Shown here piece after piece: positions 1 through 8,606 of a stretch of 13,543 bases of DNA (within the stretch, counting starts at the first letter, position 1; each line of letters begins with the position of its first letter). The notes beneath the pieces were generated by a model. It made no database searches. It saw only the letters and a program-made list of their open reading frames with translations, and was not told the DNA's origin. Source of the stretch: Oscillospiraceae bacterium. GTDB lineage: Bacteria; Bacillota_A; Clostridia; Saccharofermentanales; Saccharofermentanaceae. The stretch lies in NCBI GenBank assembly GCA_902803365.1, contig CADCPU010000405.1:1-13543 (forward strand), read 5' to 3'. The position numbers were made by a program, and so were the translations under genes.

Positions 1-821
1 ATGTAGTTTGCATCGAGCTTACGAGCTTCTTCGAGCGTGCTGACACCGAGCTTTTTAAAGAACTCGACACCGTGTCTGCAAGCATCTTCCGTACTTCTCG
101 GGGTGATCACGAAGTCCTTCATGTAAGGGAACTGGATGAGACCTGAGAGGATAACGGCCTTGCTGTAGTTTCCGATGCTGGCCTTGGAAGTAAGGTGGTT
201 CAATACACTTCCGCCGCCTGCGGACTGACCTGCGATAGTGATGTTATCAGGGTCGCCGCCGAAGTTAGCGATATTTCTTCTGACCCACTTAAGGCCTGCG
301 AGCTGGTCGAGGCTGCCGAAGTTGGCAGGTGCGTCAGGAGATTCCTTGAACAGATCAGGGTGAGCCAAAAAGCCCAGAGCACCGAGTCTGTAGTTTACTG
401 TTACGACTATGATGCCGCGCTTTGCGAGATTCTCGCCGTTGAATTCCATCTCGGCCGTGTAGCCCCACTGGAAAGCGCCGCCGAAGAACCAGACGAGGAC
501 AGGAAGCTTCTCATCTGCGCTCTTTGCATTTGTCCAAACGTTGAGATAGAGGCAGTCTTCGTTGATCTCGATATCCGGATCGACGTGCCATTCCTTGCAG
601 TAGATATCAGTTCCGATACCCGGCTGATCCTGAACTGAGATAGGAGCGAACTTGTAGGCGTCGTATATGCCCTCCCAGTCCTTGCACGGCTGCGGTGCGC
701 GCCAGCGATTTTCGCCCGTAGGCGGAGCAGCAAAAGGAATGCCCTTGAATACGGAGATGCGGGTGTTATTGCCCGGAAGTCCTCGTACAAGGCCGTTCTC
801 GGTTTTTACTATCTTTAACAT
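1..821 (-). CDS. Type-B carboxylesterase, 3' end cut by window edge
   Basis: An open frame read leftward from an ATG at 819-821 stays open to base 1, giving the first 273 residues of a protein whose family is usually about 500 residues, so the C-terminal half (with the rest of the catalytic triad) is outside the window. A ribosome binding site GAGGGG lies 8 bases before the ATG. The type-B carboxylesterase marks are clear: EDCLYLNVW at residues 88-96 and the nucleophile elbow GQSAGG at 198-203 inside an FGGDPDNITIAGQS context, with Ser200 as the nucleophile. The oxyanion-hole motif usually written HGGG reads FFGGAF at 112-117, with Phe in place of His. There is no signal peptide, so it probably acts in the cytoplasm, perhaps removing acyl groups from imported plant-wall oligosaccharides (inference from context). 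The true substrate cannot be read from the sequence. It is divergent from the arabinofuranosidase operon. Confidence 0.93.
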   Translation of the reverse strand, partial: MLKIVKTENGLVRGLPGNNTRISVFKGIPFAAPPTGENRWRAPQPCKDWEGIYDAYKFAPISVQDQPGIGTDIYCKEWHVDPDIEINEDCLYLNVWTNAKSADEKLPVLVWFFGGAFQWGYTAEMEFNGENLAKRGIIVVTVNYRLGALGFLAHPDLFKESPDAPANFGSLDQLAGLKWVRRNIANFGGDPDNITIAGQSAGGGSVLNHLTSKASIGNYSKAVILSGLIQFPYMKDFVITPRSTEDACRHGVEFFKKLGVSTLEEARKLDANY

Positions 822-861
822 AACTAAAGCCCCTCTATTGTTTTGTATTACGGATAAAATT

Positions 862-890
862 ATGTTAATCAAGCCAAAATCATTATTCAA
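862..890 (-). promoter_or_regulatory. Candidate promoter of the esterase gene
   Basis: Read on the minus strand, TTGAAT (890-885) is followed after 17 bases by TAACAT (867-862). Each matches the sigma-A consensus in four of six positions. It would give a leader of about 35 bases before the esterase ATG. This is a pattern match only. Confidence 0.35.
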
Positions 891-943
891 CGGGACAAAT
901 TCTAGTTAATACCCTGTAAAATAAAGCACTTCCCCAAATGATA

Positions 944-1004
944 TTGCAATTTGAACTGCCCTAATGTAATTTTGAAGTTATACTGCGTTTAATGCGCGCA
1001 ATTA
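944..1004 (+). promoter_or_regulatory. Candidate promoter/operator region of the arabinose operon
   Basis: The A/T-rich divergent intergenic region (822-1022) holds a good -10-like TATACT at 979-984, but the nearest -35-like TTGAAC (951-956) is 22 bases away, which is too far. A second option, TTGCAA (944-949), 17 bases, TAATTT (967-972), has better spacing but a weak -10. Just downstream is the 8-base palindrome TGCGCGCA (993-1000), which could be a regulator site between promoter and start codon. The exact promoter is not settled. Confidence 0.3.
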
Positions 1005-1022
1005 AGTGTGGAGGACTATTTT

Positions 1023-2534
1023 ATGTTCAGACTGATCGTCAATCCGGCCAAGGAAAAAGGCCATATCAATCCTGAGATCCAGGGACATTTTTCCGAGCAC
1101 CTCGGAAGATGCATATACGAGGGAATCTACGTCGGTGAGAACTCCGAGATCCCTAATACGAACGGCATGAGAAACGATGTCGTTGAGGCCTTGAAGGAGA
1201 TGAAGATCCCTGTACTTCGCTGGCCGGGCGGATGCTTCGCTGACGAGTATCACTGGAAGGACGGTATCGGTCCCAAGGAGTCCAGAAAGAAGATGATCAA
1301 TACCAACTGGGGCGGAGTAGTCGAGGACAACAGCTTCGGTACTCACGAGTTCATGGAACTTGCAGAGCAGCTCGGTTGTAAGACATATATCAACGGCAAC
1401 ATCGGAAGCGGCACGGTCCGTGAGATGAGCGAGTGGGTCGAGTACATGACATTCGACGGCGTATCTCCGATGGCTGACTTGAGAAGACAGAACGGCAGAG
1501 AGAAGCCTTGGACGGTTGACTACTTTGCAGTAGGTAACGAGACATGGGGCTGCGGCGGCAACATGGTGCCTGAGTACTATGCAAACCTTTATAAGCAGTA
1601 CCAGACTTTCGTAAAGAACTATAATCCTGACAAGAAGATCCAGAAGCTTGCAGTAGGTCCTACGGATAAGGATTACAACTGGACAGAGACGATGCTCCAT
1701 GAGTGCTTCAGACAGCAGGGGTCATTCCCTCAGAACTTCGGCTATATGGACGGTCTTACACTCCACTACTACACGCTCCCTTATGACTGGTCCAAGAAGG
1801 GAAGCGCTACGGGCTTTAACGACAAAGAGTGGTACATGACTCTCGCGAAGACTTTCTGCATGGAAGAGTTCATCGAGAAGCATTCTGCGATCATGGACAG
1901 ATATGACCCTGAATGCAAGATCGGTCTCATGGTCGATGAGTGGGGTACTTGGTACGATGTAGAGGAAGGAACGAATCCGGGATTCCTCTATCAGCAGAAC
2001 ACTATCCGTGATGCTCTTATCGCAGGTATCAACCTTAACATCTTCAATAAGCATTGTAAGCGCGTTAAGATGGCTAACATCGCTCAGGTCGTCAACGTTC
2101 TCCAGGCAGTCATCCTGACTGAGGGCGATAAGATGGTCAAGACACCTACATATCATGTATTCAAGATGTACAGCTGCCATCAGGACAACGAACTCCTCGA
2201 GAGCTCCATCGATACAAAGCAGATCGGTCTTGAGGATGAGTACATGGTACCTAACCTTACCGAATCCGTATCCAAGGATAAGGACGGCAAGATCCACATC
2301 ACGCTTACAAACCTTTCCGTTGACGAAGCTTATGACGTCGAGTCCGTACTCACGGGCCTCGGTGTAAAGAGCGTCAAGGGCGAGATCGTATCGGGTGTCA
2401 AGGATGCAAAGAATACATTCGATGAGCCTGAGAACGTAAAGATCGAAGCATTCAATGATATCAAGATCGACGGCGAAAAGGTGATCTTCAAGATCCCTGC
2501 TTCTTCCGTCCTTCATATCGAAGTTGAAGCATGA
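1023..2534 (+). CDS. abfA: GH51 alpha-L-arabinofuranosidase (intracellular)
   Basis: This 503-residue protein is close to the usual GH51 length of about 500. It should release terminal L-arabinofuranose from arabinoxylan or arabinan oligosaccharides with retention of configuration. The N-terminal part carries the family motif RWPGG (residues 66-70). The predicted acid/base is Glu173 in GNETWGCGG, and the predicted nucleophile is Glu306 in VDEWGTW, both in the expected order on a TIM barrel; a C-terminal beta domain follows from roughly residue 375. I chose ATG at 1023 because GTGGAGG (1008-1014) is an ideal ribosome binding site 8 bases before it; the upstream in-frame GTG at 1008 is part of that site. 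No signal peptide is present, so it acts in the cytoplasm on imported oligosaccharides. It is the first gene of the arabinose operon, and its stop overlaps the next start (ATGA). Confidence 0.94.
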   Translation: MFRLIVNPAKEKGHINPEIQGHFSEHLGRCIYEGIYVGENSEIPNTNGMRNDVVEALKEMKIPVLRWPGGCFADEYHWKDGIGPKESRKKMINTNWGGVVEDNSFGTHEFMELAEQLGCKTYINGNIGSGTVREMSEWVEYMTFDGVSPMADLRRQNGREKPWTVDYFAVGNETWGCGGNMVPEYYANLYKQYQTFVKNYNPDKKIQKLAVGPTDKDYNWTETMLHECFRQQGSFPQNFGYMDGLTLHYYTLPYDWSKKGSATGFNDKEWYMTLAKTFCMEEFIEKHSAIMDRYDPECKIGLMVDEWGTWYDVEEGTNPGFLYQQNTIRDALIAGINLNIFNKHCKRVKMANIAQVVNVLQAVILTEGDKMVKTPTYHVFKMYSCHQDNELLESSIDTKQIGLEDEYMVPNLTESVSKDKDGKIHITLTNLSVDEAYDVESVLTGLGVKSVKGEIVSGVKDAKNTFDEPENVKIEAFNDIKIDGEKVIFKIPASSVLHIEVEA

Positions 2535-2776
2535 CAAAGATATGCACGAGATGTCTTCTCAGGGATTTTGACAGGGAGGCGTACGAGAGGCTCGTAGGTA
2601 AGAGCCTCGAAGAACTTCCGAAGGAAGATCTTACGGACGGTGTCGAAAACAAGCGAAGACTCGATATATGCAAAGACTGTGAAAAACTAAATCAGGGAAC
2701 TTGTCTCGCATGCGGCTGCTTTGTTGAGATCAGGGCAGCACTGAAGCGCGGCAGGTGCCCTTACAAGAAATGGTAA
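2531..2776 (+). CDS. Small Cys-rich protein, DUF6171-like
   Basis: This 81-residue protein has an N-terminal CTRC (residues 5-8), a central CKDC (47-50), then CLACGC (58-63) and a final CPYKKW tail. The spacing of Cys pairs suggests a zinc- or iron-binding knuckle, but no enzyme motif is visible. The pattern (CxxCL at the start, ICKxC, [16 protein letters not shown] end) matches what I recall of the DUF6171 family, widespread in Clostridia and of unknown function. Its ATG overlaps the stop of the arabinofuranosidase gene by four bases (ATGA), which suggests translational coupling, and it sits 12 bases before the kinase gene. Its presence in a sugar operon is unexplained; it may simply be a passenger. 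It is confidently a real gene because of its conserved-looking Cys layout and tight packing. Confidence 0.85.
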   Translation: MTKICTRCLLRDFDREAYERLVGKSLEELPKEDLTDGVENKRRLDICKDCEKLNQGTCLACGCFVEIRAALKRGRCPYKKW

Positions 2777-2788
2777 AGGAGAAATTAT

Positions 2789-4378
2789 ATGGAGAGCAAA
2801 TTCATCGAAGAAGGCAAAGTAGCACTGGGTATCGAATTCGGTTCGACCAGGATCAAGGCCGTAATGACAGACCTTAAGGGTAATCCCGTAGGCTTCGGCG
2901 ATCATATGTGGGAGAACGAACTCAAGGACGGCATCTGGACATATTCCGAAGATGCCATCTGGAGCGGACTTCAGGATGCTTATCAGGATCTCAAGAAGAA
3001 TGTTCAGACACAGTATGGTGTTACGTTGAAGTCGTTTGCAGCGATCGGATTCTCCGCAATGATGCACGGCTATATCGCACTCAACAAGAGCGACGATCTT
3101 CTCGTTCCTTTCAGGACCTGGAGAAACACTATTACTGAGGAAGCTGCTGACAAGCTCACAGAGGCTTTTGATTTCAACATTCCGCAGAGATGGAGCATCT
3201 CGCACCTGTACCAGGCTATCTTAAACGGTGAAGAGCACGTTAAGGATATAAGCTACCTTACGACTCTCGCAGGTTTCGTTCACTATAAGCTCACAGGCGT
3301 AAAGGCCCTTGGCGTAGGCGATGCATCCGGCATGTTCCCGATTGATTCCAAGGCTTTCGATTACGACGCAAAGATGCTCGATACATTCGCAGGACTCATC
3401 AAGGACAAGAACTTCCCTTGGGATCTTAAGGGTATCCTTCCTAAGGTACTCAATGCAGGTGATGACGCCGGTAACCTCACAAAGGCAGGCGCACTTCTCC
3501 TCGATCCTGAAGGAGACCTCGAAGCAGGTATCCCTCTTTGTCCTCCTGAAGGCGATGCAGGAACGGGAATGGTCGCTACCAACTCCGTTGCTCCTGAGAC
3601 AGGCAACATCTCCGCAGGTACGTCCGTATTTGCAATGATCGTTCTTAAAGACGCCATGAAGAAGCTCCACAAGGAGATCGACATGGTTACTACACCTTCC
3701 GGTGCTCCTGTTGCGATGGTCCACTGCAATAACTGCACATCCGAGATCAATGTCTGGGCAGAACTCTTCGCTCAGTTCGGTAAGCTCATGGGTCAGGACT
3801 TCAACATGGGAGATATCTTCACGAAGCTCTACAGCTGCGCACTCGACGGCGACAAGGACTGCGGCGGACTTACTTACTATAACTATCTGTCAGGTGAGCC
3901 TGTAACGGGATTCATGAACGGCGCACCTCTCTTCGTAAGGACTGCAGGTGACAACTTTACTCTCGCTAACTTCATGAGAATGCACCTTTGTTCCGCACTC
4001 GCTTCTCTTAAGATCGGTATGAATATCCTTACGAACGAAGAGAAGGTAACGATCAAGAAGATGTACGGTCACGGCGGTTACTTTAAGACACCTAAGGCAG
4101 GTCAGACGATCTGCTCCGCAGCTATCGGAACTCCTATCGGACTTTTGACGACTGCAGGCGAAGGCGGTGCATGGGGTATTGCCGTATTGGCTCTCTACGA
4201 AGCAAGAAGGAGCGAATTTAACAGCCTTGAGGAATTCCTCGAGAAAGAGATCTTCGCATCCAGCGAGTGCACAGAGCTCATCGCTTCCAAGGAAGACATC
4301 GAAGGATTTGATAAGTTCCTTGATAAGTATGTTAAGGGTCTTGCAGTCGAGAAGGCTGCAGCCGAAATCTATAATTGA
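2789..4378 (+). CDS. araB: FGGY-family carbohydrate kinase, probable L-ribulokinase
   Basis: This 529-residue protein belongs to the FGGY sugar kinase family and probably phosphorylates L-ribulose with ATP, feeding the epimerase encoded next. An N-terminal phosphate-binding motif [14 protein letters not shown] lies at residues 12-25, a second ATP-phosphate region [12 protein letters not shown] at 272-283, the predicted catalytic aspartate is Asp256 in GDAGTG, and glycine-rich nucleotide-binding segments are at GHGGYF (427-432) and GEGGAWG (457-463). A strong AAGGAG site lies 7 bases before ATG. The assignment to L-ribulose rests mainly on its place between an arabinofuranosidase and araD. It does not look like the classical E. 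coli or Bacillus AraB; clostridia are known to use a distant ribulokinase (called AraK in Clostridium acetobutylicum), and this may be of that kind. Xylulokinase is the main alternative. Confidence 0.85.
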   Translation: MESKFIEEGKVALGIEFGSTRIKAVMTDLKGNPVGFGDHMWENELKDGIWTYSEDAIWSGLQDAYQDLKKNVQTQYGVTLKSFAAIGFSAMMHGYIALNKSDDLLVPFRTWRNTITEEAADKLTEAFDFNIPQRWSISHLYQAILNGEEHVKDISYLTTLAGFVHYKLTGVKALGVGDASGMFPIDSKAFDYDAKMLDTFAGLIKDKNFPWDLKGILPKVLNAGDDAGNLTKAGALLLDPEGDLEAGIPLCPPEGDAGTGMVATNSVAPETGNISAGTSVFAMIVLKDAMKKLHKEIDMVTTPSGAPVAMVHCNNCTSEINVWAELFAQFGKLMGQDFNMGDIFTKLYSCALDGDKDCGGLTYYNYLSGEPVTGFMNGAPLFVRTAGDNFTLANFMRMHLCSALASLKIGMNILTNEEKVTIKKMYGHGGYFKTPKAGQTICSAAIGTPIGLLTTAGEGGAWGIAVLALYEARRSEFNSLEEFLEKEIFASSECTELIASKEDIEGFDKFLDKYVKGLAVEKAAAEIYN

Positions 4379-4392
4379 TCAAGAGGTACAGT

Positions 4393-5088
4393 ATGTTAGA
4401 AGAACTGAAGCAAAAAGTATATGAAGCAAATATGCTCCTTCCTAAGCACGGACTTGTTACTTTCACATGGGGTAACGTAAGTGCGATCGACAAAGAGACA
4501 GGCCTTATCGTTATCAAGCCGAGCGGCGTTCCTTATGAGACGATGAAGGCTGAGGACATGGTAGTCTTAAATCCGGACGGAACTAAGGCAGAGGGTGACC
4601 TTAAGCCTTCATCCGATGCACCTACTCATGTATATCTCTATTCCAAGTTCCCTGATATCGGAGGCGTTGTCCACACACATTCATCCTATGCGACATCCTG
4701 GGCACAGAGCGGCCGCGATATCCCTTGCTACGGAACGACACATGCCGATTATATCTACGGACCTGTTCCGTGTGCTCGTGTCCTTTCCGAAAAGGAGATC
4801 GACGAAGCATATGAGCTCAACACAGGTAAGCTCATCGTAGAAGAATTCAAGAACAGAGGCATCGACTATAATGCAGTTCCTGCAGTCCTTTGTAAGAACC
4901 ACGGTCCTTTCACATGGGGCAAGGATGCTTTTGAAGCCGTACATAATGCGGTAGTACTCGAGGAAGTTGCCAAGATGGCATTCAGAACAGAACTCATCAA
5001 TAAGGATGTTCAGCCTGCTCCTCAGGTACTCCAGGATAAGCACTATTACAGAAAGCACGGTGCTAATGCTTATTACGGACAGAACTGA
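4393..5088 (+). CDS. araD: L-ribulose-5-phosphate 4-epimerase
   Basis: The protein interconverts L-ribulose-5-phosphate and D-xylulose-5-phosphate, linking arabinose breakdown to the pentose phosphate pathway in the cytoplasm. At 231 residues it equals the length of E. coli AraD. The zinc-binding histidines are visible as His94 and His96 in VVHTHSS and His170 in [10 protein letters not shown], and the active-site acids correspond to Asp75 (SSDAPTH) and Asp119 (HADY). A GNVS motif for substrate phosphate binding is at 27-30. I chose ATG 4393 because AAGAGG lies 6 bases ahead; the in-frame TTG at 4375 overlaps the stop of the kinase gene and would add six residues not seen in the family. It is the last gene of the operon and is followed by a hairpin. 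Fuculose-phosphate aldolase is a related family, but residue layout and context favour AraD. Confidence 0.95.
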   Translation: MLEELKQKVYEANMLLPKHGLVTFTWGNVSAIDKETGLIVIKPSGVPYETMKAEDMVVLNPDGTKAEGDLKPSSDAPTHVYLYSKFPDIGGVVHTHSSYATSWAQSGRDIPCYGTTHADYIYGPVPCARVLSEKEIDEAYELNTGKLIVEEFKNRGIDYNAVPAVLCKNHGPFTWGKDAFEAVHNAVVLEEVAKMAFRTELINKDVQPAPQVLQDKHYYRKHGANAYYGQN

Positions 5089-5105
5089 TAATGAACTGTC
5101 TCTCT

Positions 5106-5131
5106 GCCCTCCGCTCATGTAGGCGGAGGGC
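5106..5131 (+). terminator. GC-rich hairpin ending the arabinose operon
   Basis: A perfect 9-base stem GCCCTCCGC (5106-5114) pairs with GCGGAGGGC (5123-5131) around an 8-base loop, 17 bases after the araD stop. It is not followed by a proper T tract (only GGAACTTATTT), so it may be a weak intrinsic terminator or an mRNA 3'-end stabiliser. Confidence 0.65.
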
Positions 5132-5140
5132 GGAACTTAT

Positions 5141-5169
5141 TTGCAAACGATCCGCAATTCTAATAAGAT
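5141..5169 (+). promoter_or_regulatory. Candidate promoter of the sensor kinase/regulator operon
   Basis: TTGCAA (5141-5146), a 17-base spacer and TAAGAT (5164-5169) give a plausible sigma-A promoter right after the upstream hairpin. A better -10-like TATTAT at 5174-5179 lacks a good -35. Either would give a leader of about 20-35 bases. Confidence 0.38.
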
Positions 5170-5205
5170 AGGATATTATACGGATCTTACTTGGGGGCTC
5201 TATCT

Positions 5206-6990
5206 ATGTTAAAAAGTGCTGTCAGCAACGCGCTTGGCAACCTTAAACTTAACAAGAAATTTCTCGTCATGTACCTGATGTGTGTTATCATACCGGTGGT
5301 CACGACGGACTTTATCGTACTCCGTTCCATGTATACCGCTGAGTTAAATGACGAGCGTTTTTACAGAGAGAGCGAAGTCGAAGCTTATATAAACTATCTC
5401 AAATCGGTCATCGATTACGATGAGACTGTATCCAAGTCTATCGACGTTAACAAGAATCTCAACGCATTCATCAACAAGTCATATGCGAGGCCTTACGACT
5501 ATTACGAGGCGTACTCGACACAAATCTCGAACTCGTTTTTTGCGACTTTGTGCAGCCTTAATCAGGATAAGATAACGATCTATGCTGCGAATAACACCAT
5601 ATTGAACGGTAAGGAATTCCAAAATCTCACTCGTGCAGAGGGCAATCCGTGGTATGAGCGTTTTATCGCTTCCGGGAGAGACGAAGCTGCGTTCGTTTAC
5701 TATGACGATCGTCCGCTGATACGTGAGTATGACAAGGACAAGTTTATCTATGTCCGCAAGATGAAGAATACAAAGTCACCTATTACAAAGTACATAGTGA
5801 TCGAGCACAAGTTCTCGAGGATCAGGGAAGGTCTTGCGGCACTTCCGACCAACTGTTCCGTATATGTCTGCTGTGACGATTACGTTCCTTTCTCCAACAG
5901 GGGAGAGAATGTGAGTATCGAGACTGTCAAAGAGCGTGCCGCCTATGAGCCTTACAAGACCGTAAAGGAATTCAGGATCAAGGGAGCACTCTTCAAGGTC
6001 TATGCTTTTACGGATGACACGGCCATAATGTCGGTCCTTACCGATAAGATCTGGCTCGTTATCGCGCTCCTTCTTTTCACGATCATCATCCCGATCCTCC
6101 TCATGAAGATCATGGAGAAGTCCATCACGGACAGGATAAGCATATTGGGTAAGGCCTTCGGTGAAGGAAGCAACGATATCTTCCAGTCGATAGAGCATAT
6201 CGAGGGATCTGATGAGATCGCGCTCCTGATGTATAACTACAACAGGATCGTTGGAATAAACAATGCCCTTACTACTACTATATATAAGGATAAGCTTCGC
6301 GAGCAGGAGAATGACATCGCGCGTAAGAACGCCGAGCTCCTTGCTCTTCAAAGTCAGATCAATCCGCACTTCCTCTTTAACGCTCTCGAGAGCATAAGGA
6401 TGCACAGTGTCCTTAAGGGCGAGGACGAGACAGCTGAGATGGTCCAGAAGCTCGCAGTAATGGAGCGCCAGAATGTTGAGTGGCACGAAGACTCCGTTAC
6501 GATCGGTGAGGAAGAGGAATTCATCGAAGCTTATCTTCAGCTTCAAAGCTACAGATTCGGCGAGAGGATATCGTTTGATATCGATATCGACGATGACTGC
6601 CGTAACATCAAGATACCGAAGCTCACGCTGGTTACGTTCGTAGAAAATGCCTGCGTACACGGTATCGAGTCCAAATCATCCCAGGGTTGGATCTTCGTCA
6701 GGGTATACAAGAAAGACGGTGCCCTTATCATCGAAGTTGAAGATACCGGTGACGGTATGGATGAAGATGACGTAAAGATCCTCGAGCGCAGGATGAACTA
6801 CGTTACCATCGAGACGGTAAAGAAAGCAAAGCACGTAGGTATCCTTAATGCCTGCCTCAGAATGAAATTAATGTTCGACAATAAACCCAAATTCACCATC
6901 GAGAGCGAGAAGGGTATCGGAATGAGCGTTATCATAACGATCCCTTCGGAAAGCTTGAAAGAAGACAAAGGAGGAGAAGAAGATGCTTAA
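5206..6990 (+). CDS. YesM/LytS-type membrane sensor histidine kinase
   Basis: This 594-residue kinase senses an extracellular signal and phosphorylates the regulator encoded next. TM1 is at about residues 18-41 and TM2 at about 282-302, enclosing a roughly 240-residue extracellular sensor region. A HAMP-like linker and short coiled coil follow. The His_kinase domain has the family motif QINPHFLFNALE with phospho-acceptor His388, and the ATPase domain shows an N box at VENACVHG (Asn481) and a G box DTGDG at 513-517. These are the hallmarks of the YesM/LytS group that controls carbohydrate importers in Firmicutes. I chose ATG 5206 because GGGGG (5193-5197) lies 8 bases ahead; the upstream TTG at 5191 overlaps that site. 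The stop overlaps the regulator start by 8 bases, so the two are translated together. The sensed sugar is not readable from sequence; arabinose- or xylose-containing oligosaccharides are likely from the neighbours. Confidence 0.94.
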   Translation: MLKSAVSNALGNLKLNKKFLVMYLMCVIIPVVTTDFIVLRSMYTAELNDERFYRESEVEAYINYLKSVIDYDETVSKSIDVNKNLNAFINKSYARPYDYYEAYSTQISNSFFATLCSLNQDKITIYAANNTILNGKEFQNLTRAEGNPWYERFIASGRDEAAFVYYDDRPLIREYDKDKFIYVRKMKNTKSPITKYIVIEHKFSRIREGLAALPTNCSVYVCCDDYVPFSNRGENVSIETVKERAAYEPYKTVKEFRIKGALFKVYAFTDDTAIMSVLTDKIWLVIALLLFTIIIPILLMKIMEKSITDRISILGKAFGEGSNDIFQSIEHIEGSDEIALLMYNYNRIVGINNALTTTIYKDKLREQENDIARKNAELLALQSQINPHFLFNALESIRMHSVLKGEDETAEMVQKLAVMERQNVEWHEDSVTIGEEEEFIEAYLQLQSYRFGERISFDIDIDDDCRNIKIPKLTLVTFVENACVHGIESKSSQGWIFVRVYKKDGALIIEVEDTGDGMDEDDVKILERRMNYVTIETVKKAKHVGILNACLRMKLMFDNKPKFTIESEKGIGMSVIITIPSESLKEDKGGEEDA

Positions 6991-8584
6991 AGTAATGCTG
7001 GTCGACGACGAGCCGTATATCCTTCAGGGATTGCAGGTGCTCATTGACTGGGAGAGCGAAGGCTTTGAGATCGCTACGGTCTGCGCTAACGGACGTGATG
7101 CCGTTAACTATCTTCGCGAAAACAAGGTCGATCTCATAATATCGGATATCAAGATGCCGATCATGACCGGACTTGAACTTCTCGATACGATAAAGAACGA
7201 GGAGCTCTCCAATGCAAAATTCGTTATCCTTACCGGCTATGACGATTTCTCATATGTACAGAAAGCCATCCGTAACGGTTGCCTCGATTATATACTGAAG
7301 CCTGTTAACGAGGAGGATCTTATCAATGTCCTTCGCAAGGTATCGAACCTTAACATGGAATCCATCATGCTCAAGAAGGACAGGGAGAAGATGGAGGGCG
7401 CATACCTGGCTTCAAACATCACATCCCTCATCAAGGGCAAGTATGACAATGAAGATCTCGAGTATGTAAATAACCATCTCCAGATCTCGGGCGGCATCAG
7501 GTTCATCGATATCGAACTCGTAGACAGTGAACTCAGCGTCGATAACGGCGATTCCGATGACTATGACATGCGTCTTGTTCAAAGACAGCTCTATAATGCC
7601 TGCCGTGAAGTGTTGAAGGAGAATGCCAACCACTTCATTTTCGATGTCTCATATGACGAAGGCAATTACGATGTCGGATTCATCTACTGTGAGCACATGG
7701 CCGCGATACGCGACATGAGCGAGAGCGAGTTCCTTAATATGATGATCAGAAAGATCGAAGTCATCATGACAAAGCCTGTCAGGATGCTCTGCGGTAAGCT
7801 CGTTCCGAATATCTCTGCTCTGTCCAAGTCCTACAACTCCTGTTGGAGACTTAAGAGTATCAAGGGATTCCACAGTAAAAAGAAGATATATGTATATGAA
7901 GAAGAAGTACAGGTAACGCACAACAGCATAGTCCTGTGCAAGAATACGATCGACGAGATAATCGCGTCCATCGAGAAGAATGATATCGAGATGATCGAGA
8001 AAGGTATCGACAAACTCTACAATGAACTGCAGTCGGGCGACAGCAGCGGAAGTACATTTGACCTTAACATCAACTATCTCCTGTTCCAACTCATCCATCT
8101 TGCAAGTGAGCAGGATGATACGATCAACCAGGAGGAGATCATCCAGTATATATCTGAGCAGACATCGGAGAGCAATCTCATCCGAGGCAGCCGCCAGCAC
8201 ATGATGAAGTTTGCAGTTGAGTATGCCAACTACCTTACCGAACTTCGTAAGAGCATCTCCCGCGGAATCCTTGCAGATGTCGAAAACGAGATCAAGGAAC
8301 ACTTTGCCGAGAACATCAGCCTGAGGTATCTGGGGGACAAATATCACATCAACAGTTCGTACCTCGGACAGGTATTCAGGAAGAAATACGGGATGTCTTT
8401 CAAAAATTACCTGACAAATTATAGGATCAAGGAAGCAGCCAAGCAGGTTATCGGTACAGACAAGAAGATCAACCAGATAGCAGAGGATGTAGGATATAAA
8501 GACAGTGACTATTTTATCCACAAATTCATTGAGATTAAGGGCTGCACGCCGTCTAAGTACCGTAAGATGAACAGGGGCGTATAG
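6983..8584 (+). CDS. YesN-type response regulator with AraC-type DNA-binding domain
   Basis: The 533-residue protein has an N-terminal receiver domain (residues 1-120) with acidic pocket Asp8/Asp9, phospho-acceptor Asp55 in IISDIKMP, switch Thr84 and conserved Lys106 in LKPV. A long middle region (about 120-430) has no motif I recognise. The C-terminal AraC-type double helix-turn-helix covers about 431-533, with ISLRYLGDKYHINSSYLGQVF as first and INQIAEDVGYKDSDYF as second helix-turn-helix, ending in the typical CTPSKYRK. Its ribosome binding site AAAGGAGGAG lies inside the 3' end of the kinase gene, and the two reading frames overlap by 8 bases. It most likely activates the solute-binding protein gene just downstream when phosphorylated; the direct repeats in that promoter are candidate binding sites (inference). 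Confidence 0.94.
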   Translation: MLKVMLVDDEPYILQGLQVLIDWESEGFEIATVCANGRDAVNYLRENKVDLIISDIKMPIMTGLELLDTIKNEELSNAKFVILTGYDDFSYVQKAIRNGCLDYILKPVNEEDLINVLRKVSNLNMESIMLKKDREKMEGAYLASNITSLIKGKYDNEDLEYVNNHLQISGGIRFIDIELVDSELSVDNGDSDDYDMRLVQRQLYNACREVLKENANHFIFDVSYDEGNYDVGFIYCEHMAAIRDMSESEFLNMMIRKIEVIMTKPVRMLCGKLVPNISALSKSYNSCWRLKSIKGFHSKKKIYVYEEEVQVTHNSIVLCKNTIDEIIASIEKNDIEMIEKGIDKLYNELQSGDSSGSTFDLNINYLLFQLIHLASEQDDTINQEEIIQYISEQTSESNLIRGSRQHMMKFAVEYANYLTELRKSISRGILADVENEIKEHFAENISLRYLGDKYHINSSYLGQVFRKKYGMSFKNYLTNYRIKEAAKQVIGTDKKINQIAEDVGYKDSDYFIHKFIEIKGCTPSKYRKMNRGV

Positions 8585-8596
8585 CAAAACGTTTTG
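8585..8596. promoter_or_regulatory. 12-base perfect palindrome, operator-like site 1
   Basis: CAAAACGTTTTG begins on the base after the stop codon of the regulator gene. It is a perfect palindrome with a central CG, the layout typical of LacI-family operators. It deviates from the CcpA cre consensus at its outer positions. No LacI-family gene lies in the window, so the binder is unknown. Confidence 0.45.
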
Positions 8597-8606
8597 TTCA
8601 AGGTGC

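Noticed and set aside
195..638. 147-codon plus-strand frame
   Set aside because: Antisense to the esterase, whose frame carries clear catalytic motifs on the minus strand.
1008..1022. GTG start giving five extra residues on the arabinofuranosidase
   Set aside because: The GTG is part of the GTGGAGG ribosome binding site that serves ATG 1023.
1722..2537. 271-codon open frame on the minus strand (also 1002-1700)
   Set aside because: Antisense shadows of the GH51 gene with no family signature.
5776..6660. 294-codon open frame on the minus strand
   Set aside because: Antisense shadow of the sensor kinase gene, whose motifs are intact on the plus strand.
8585..8596. Intrinsic terminator for the kinase/regulator operon
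   Set aside because: The palindrome has no loop between its arms and cannot form a stable RNA hairpin.
8584..8597. CcpA cre site at the palindrome after the regulator gene
   Set aside because: The central CG and inner A/T bases fit, but the outer TG and CA positions do not match the cre consensus.
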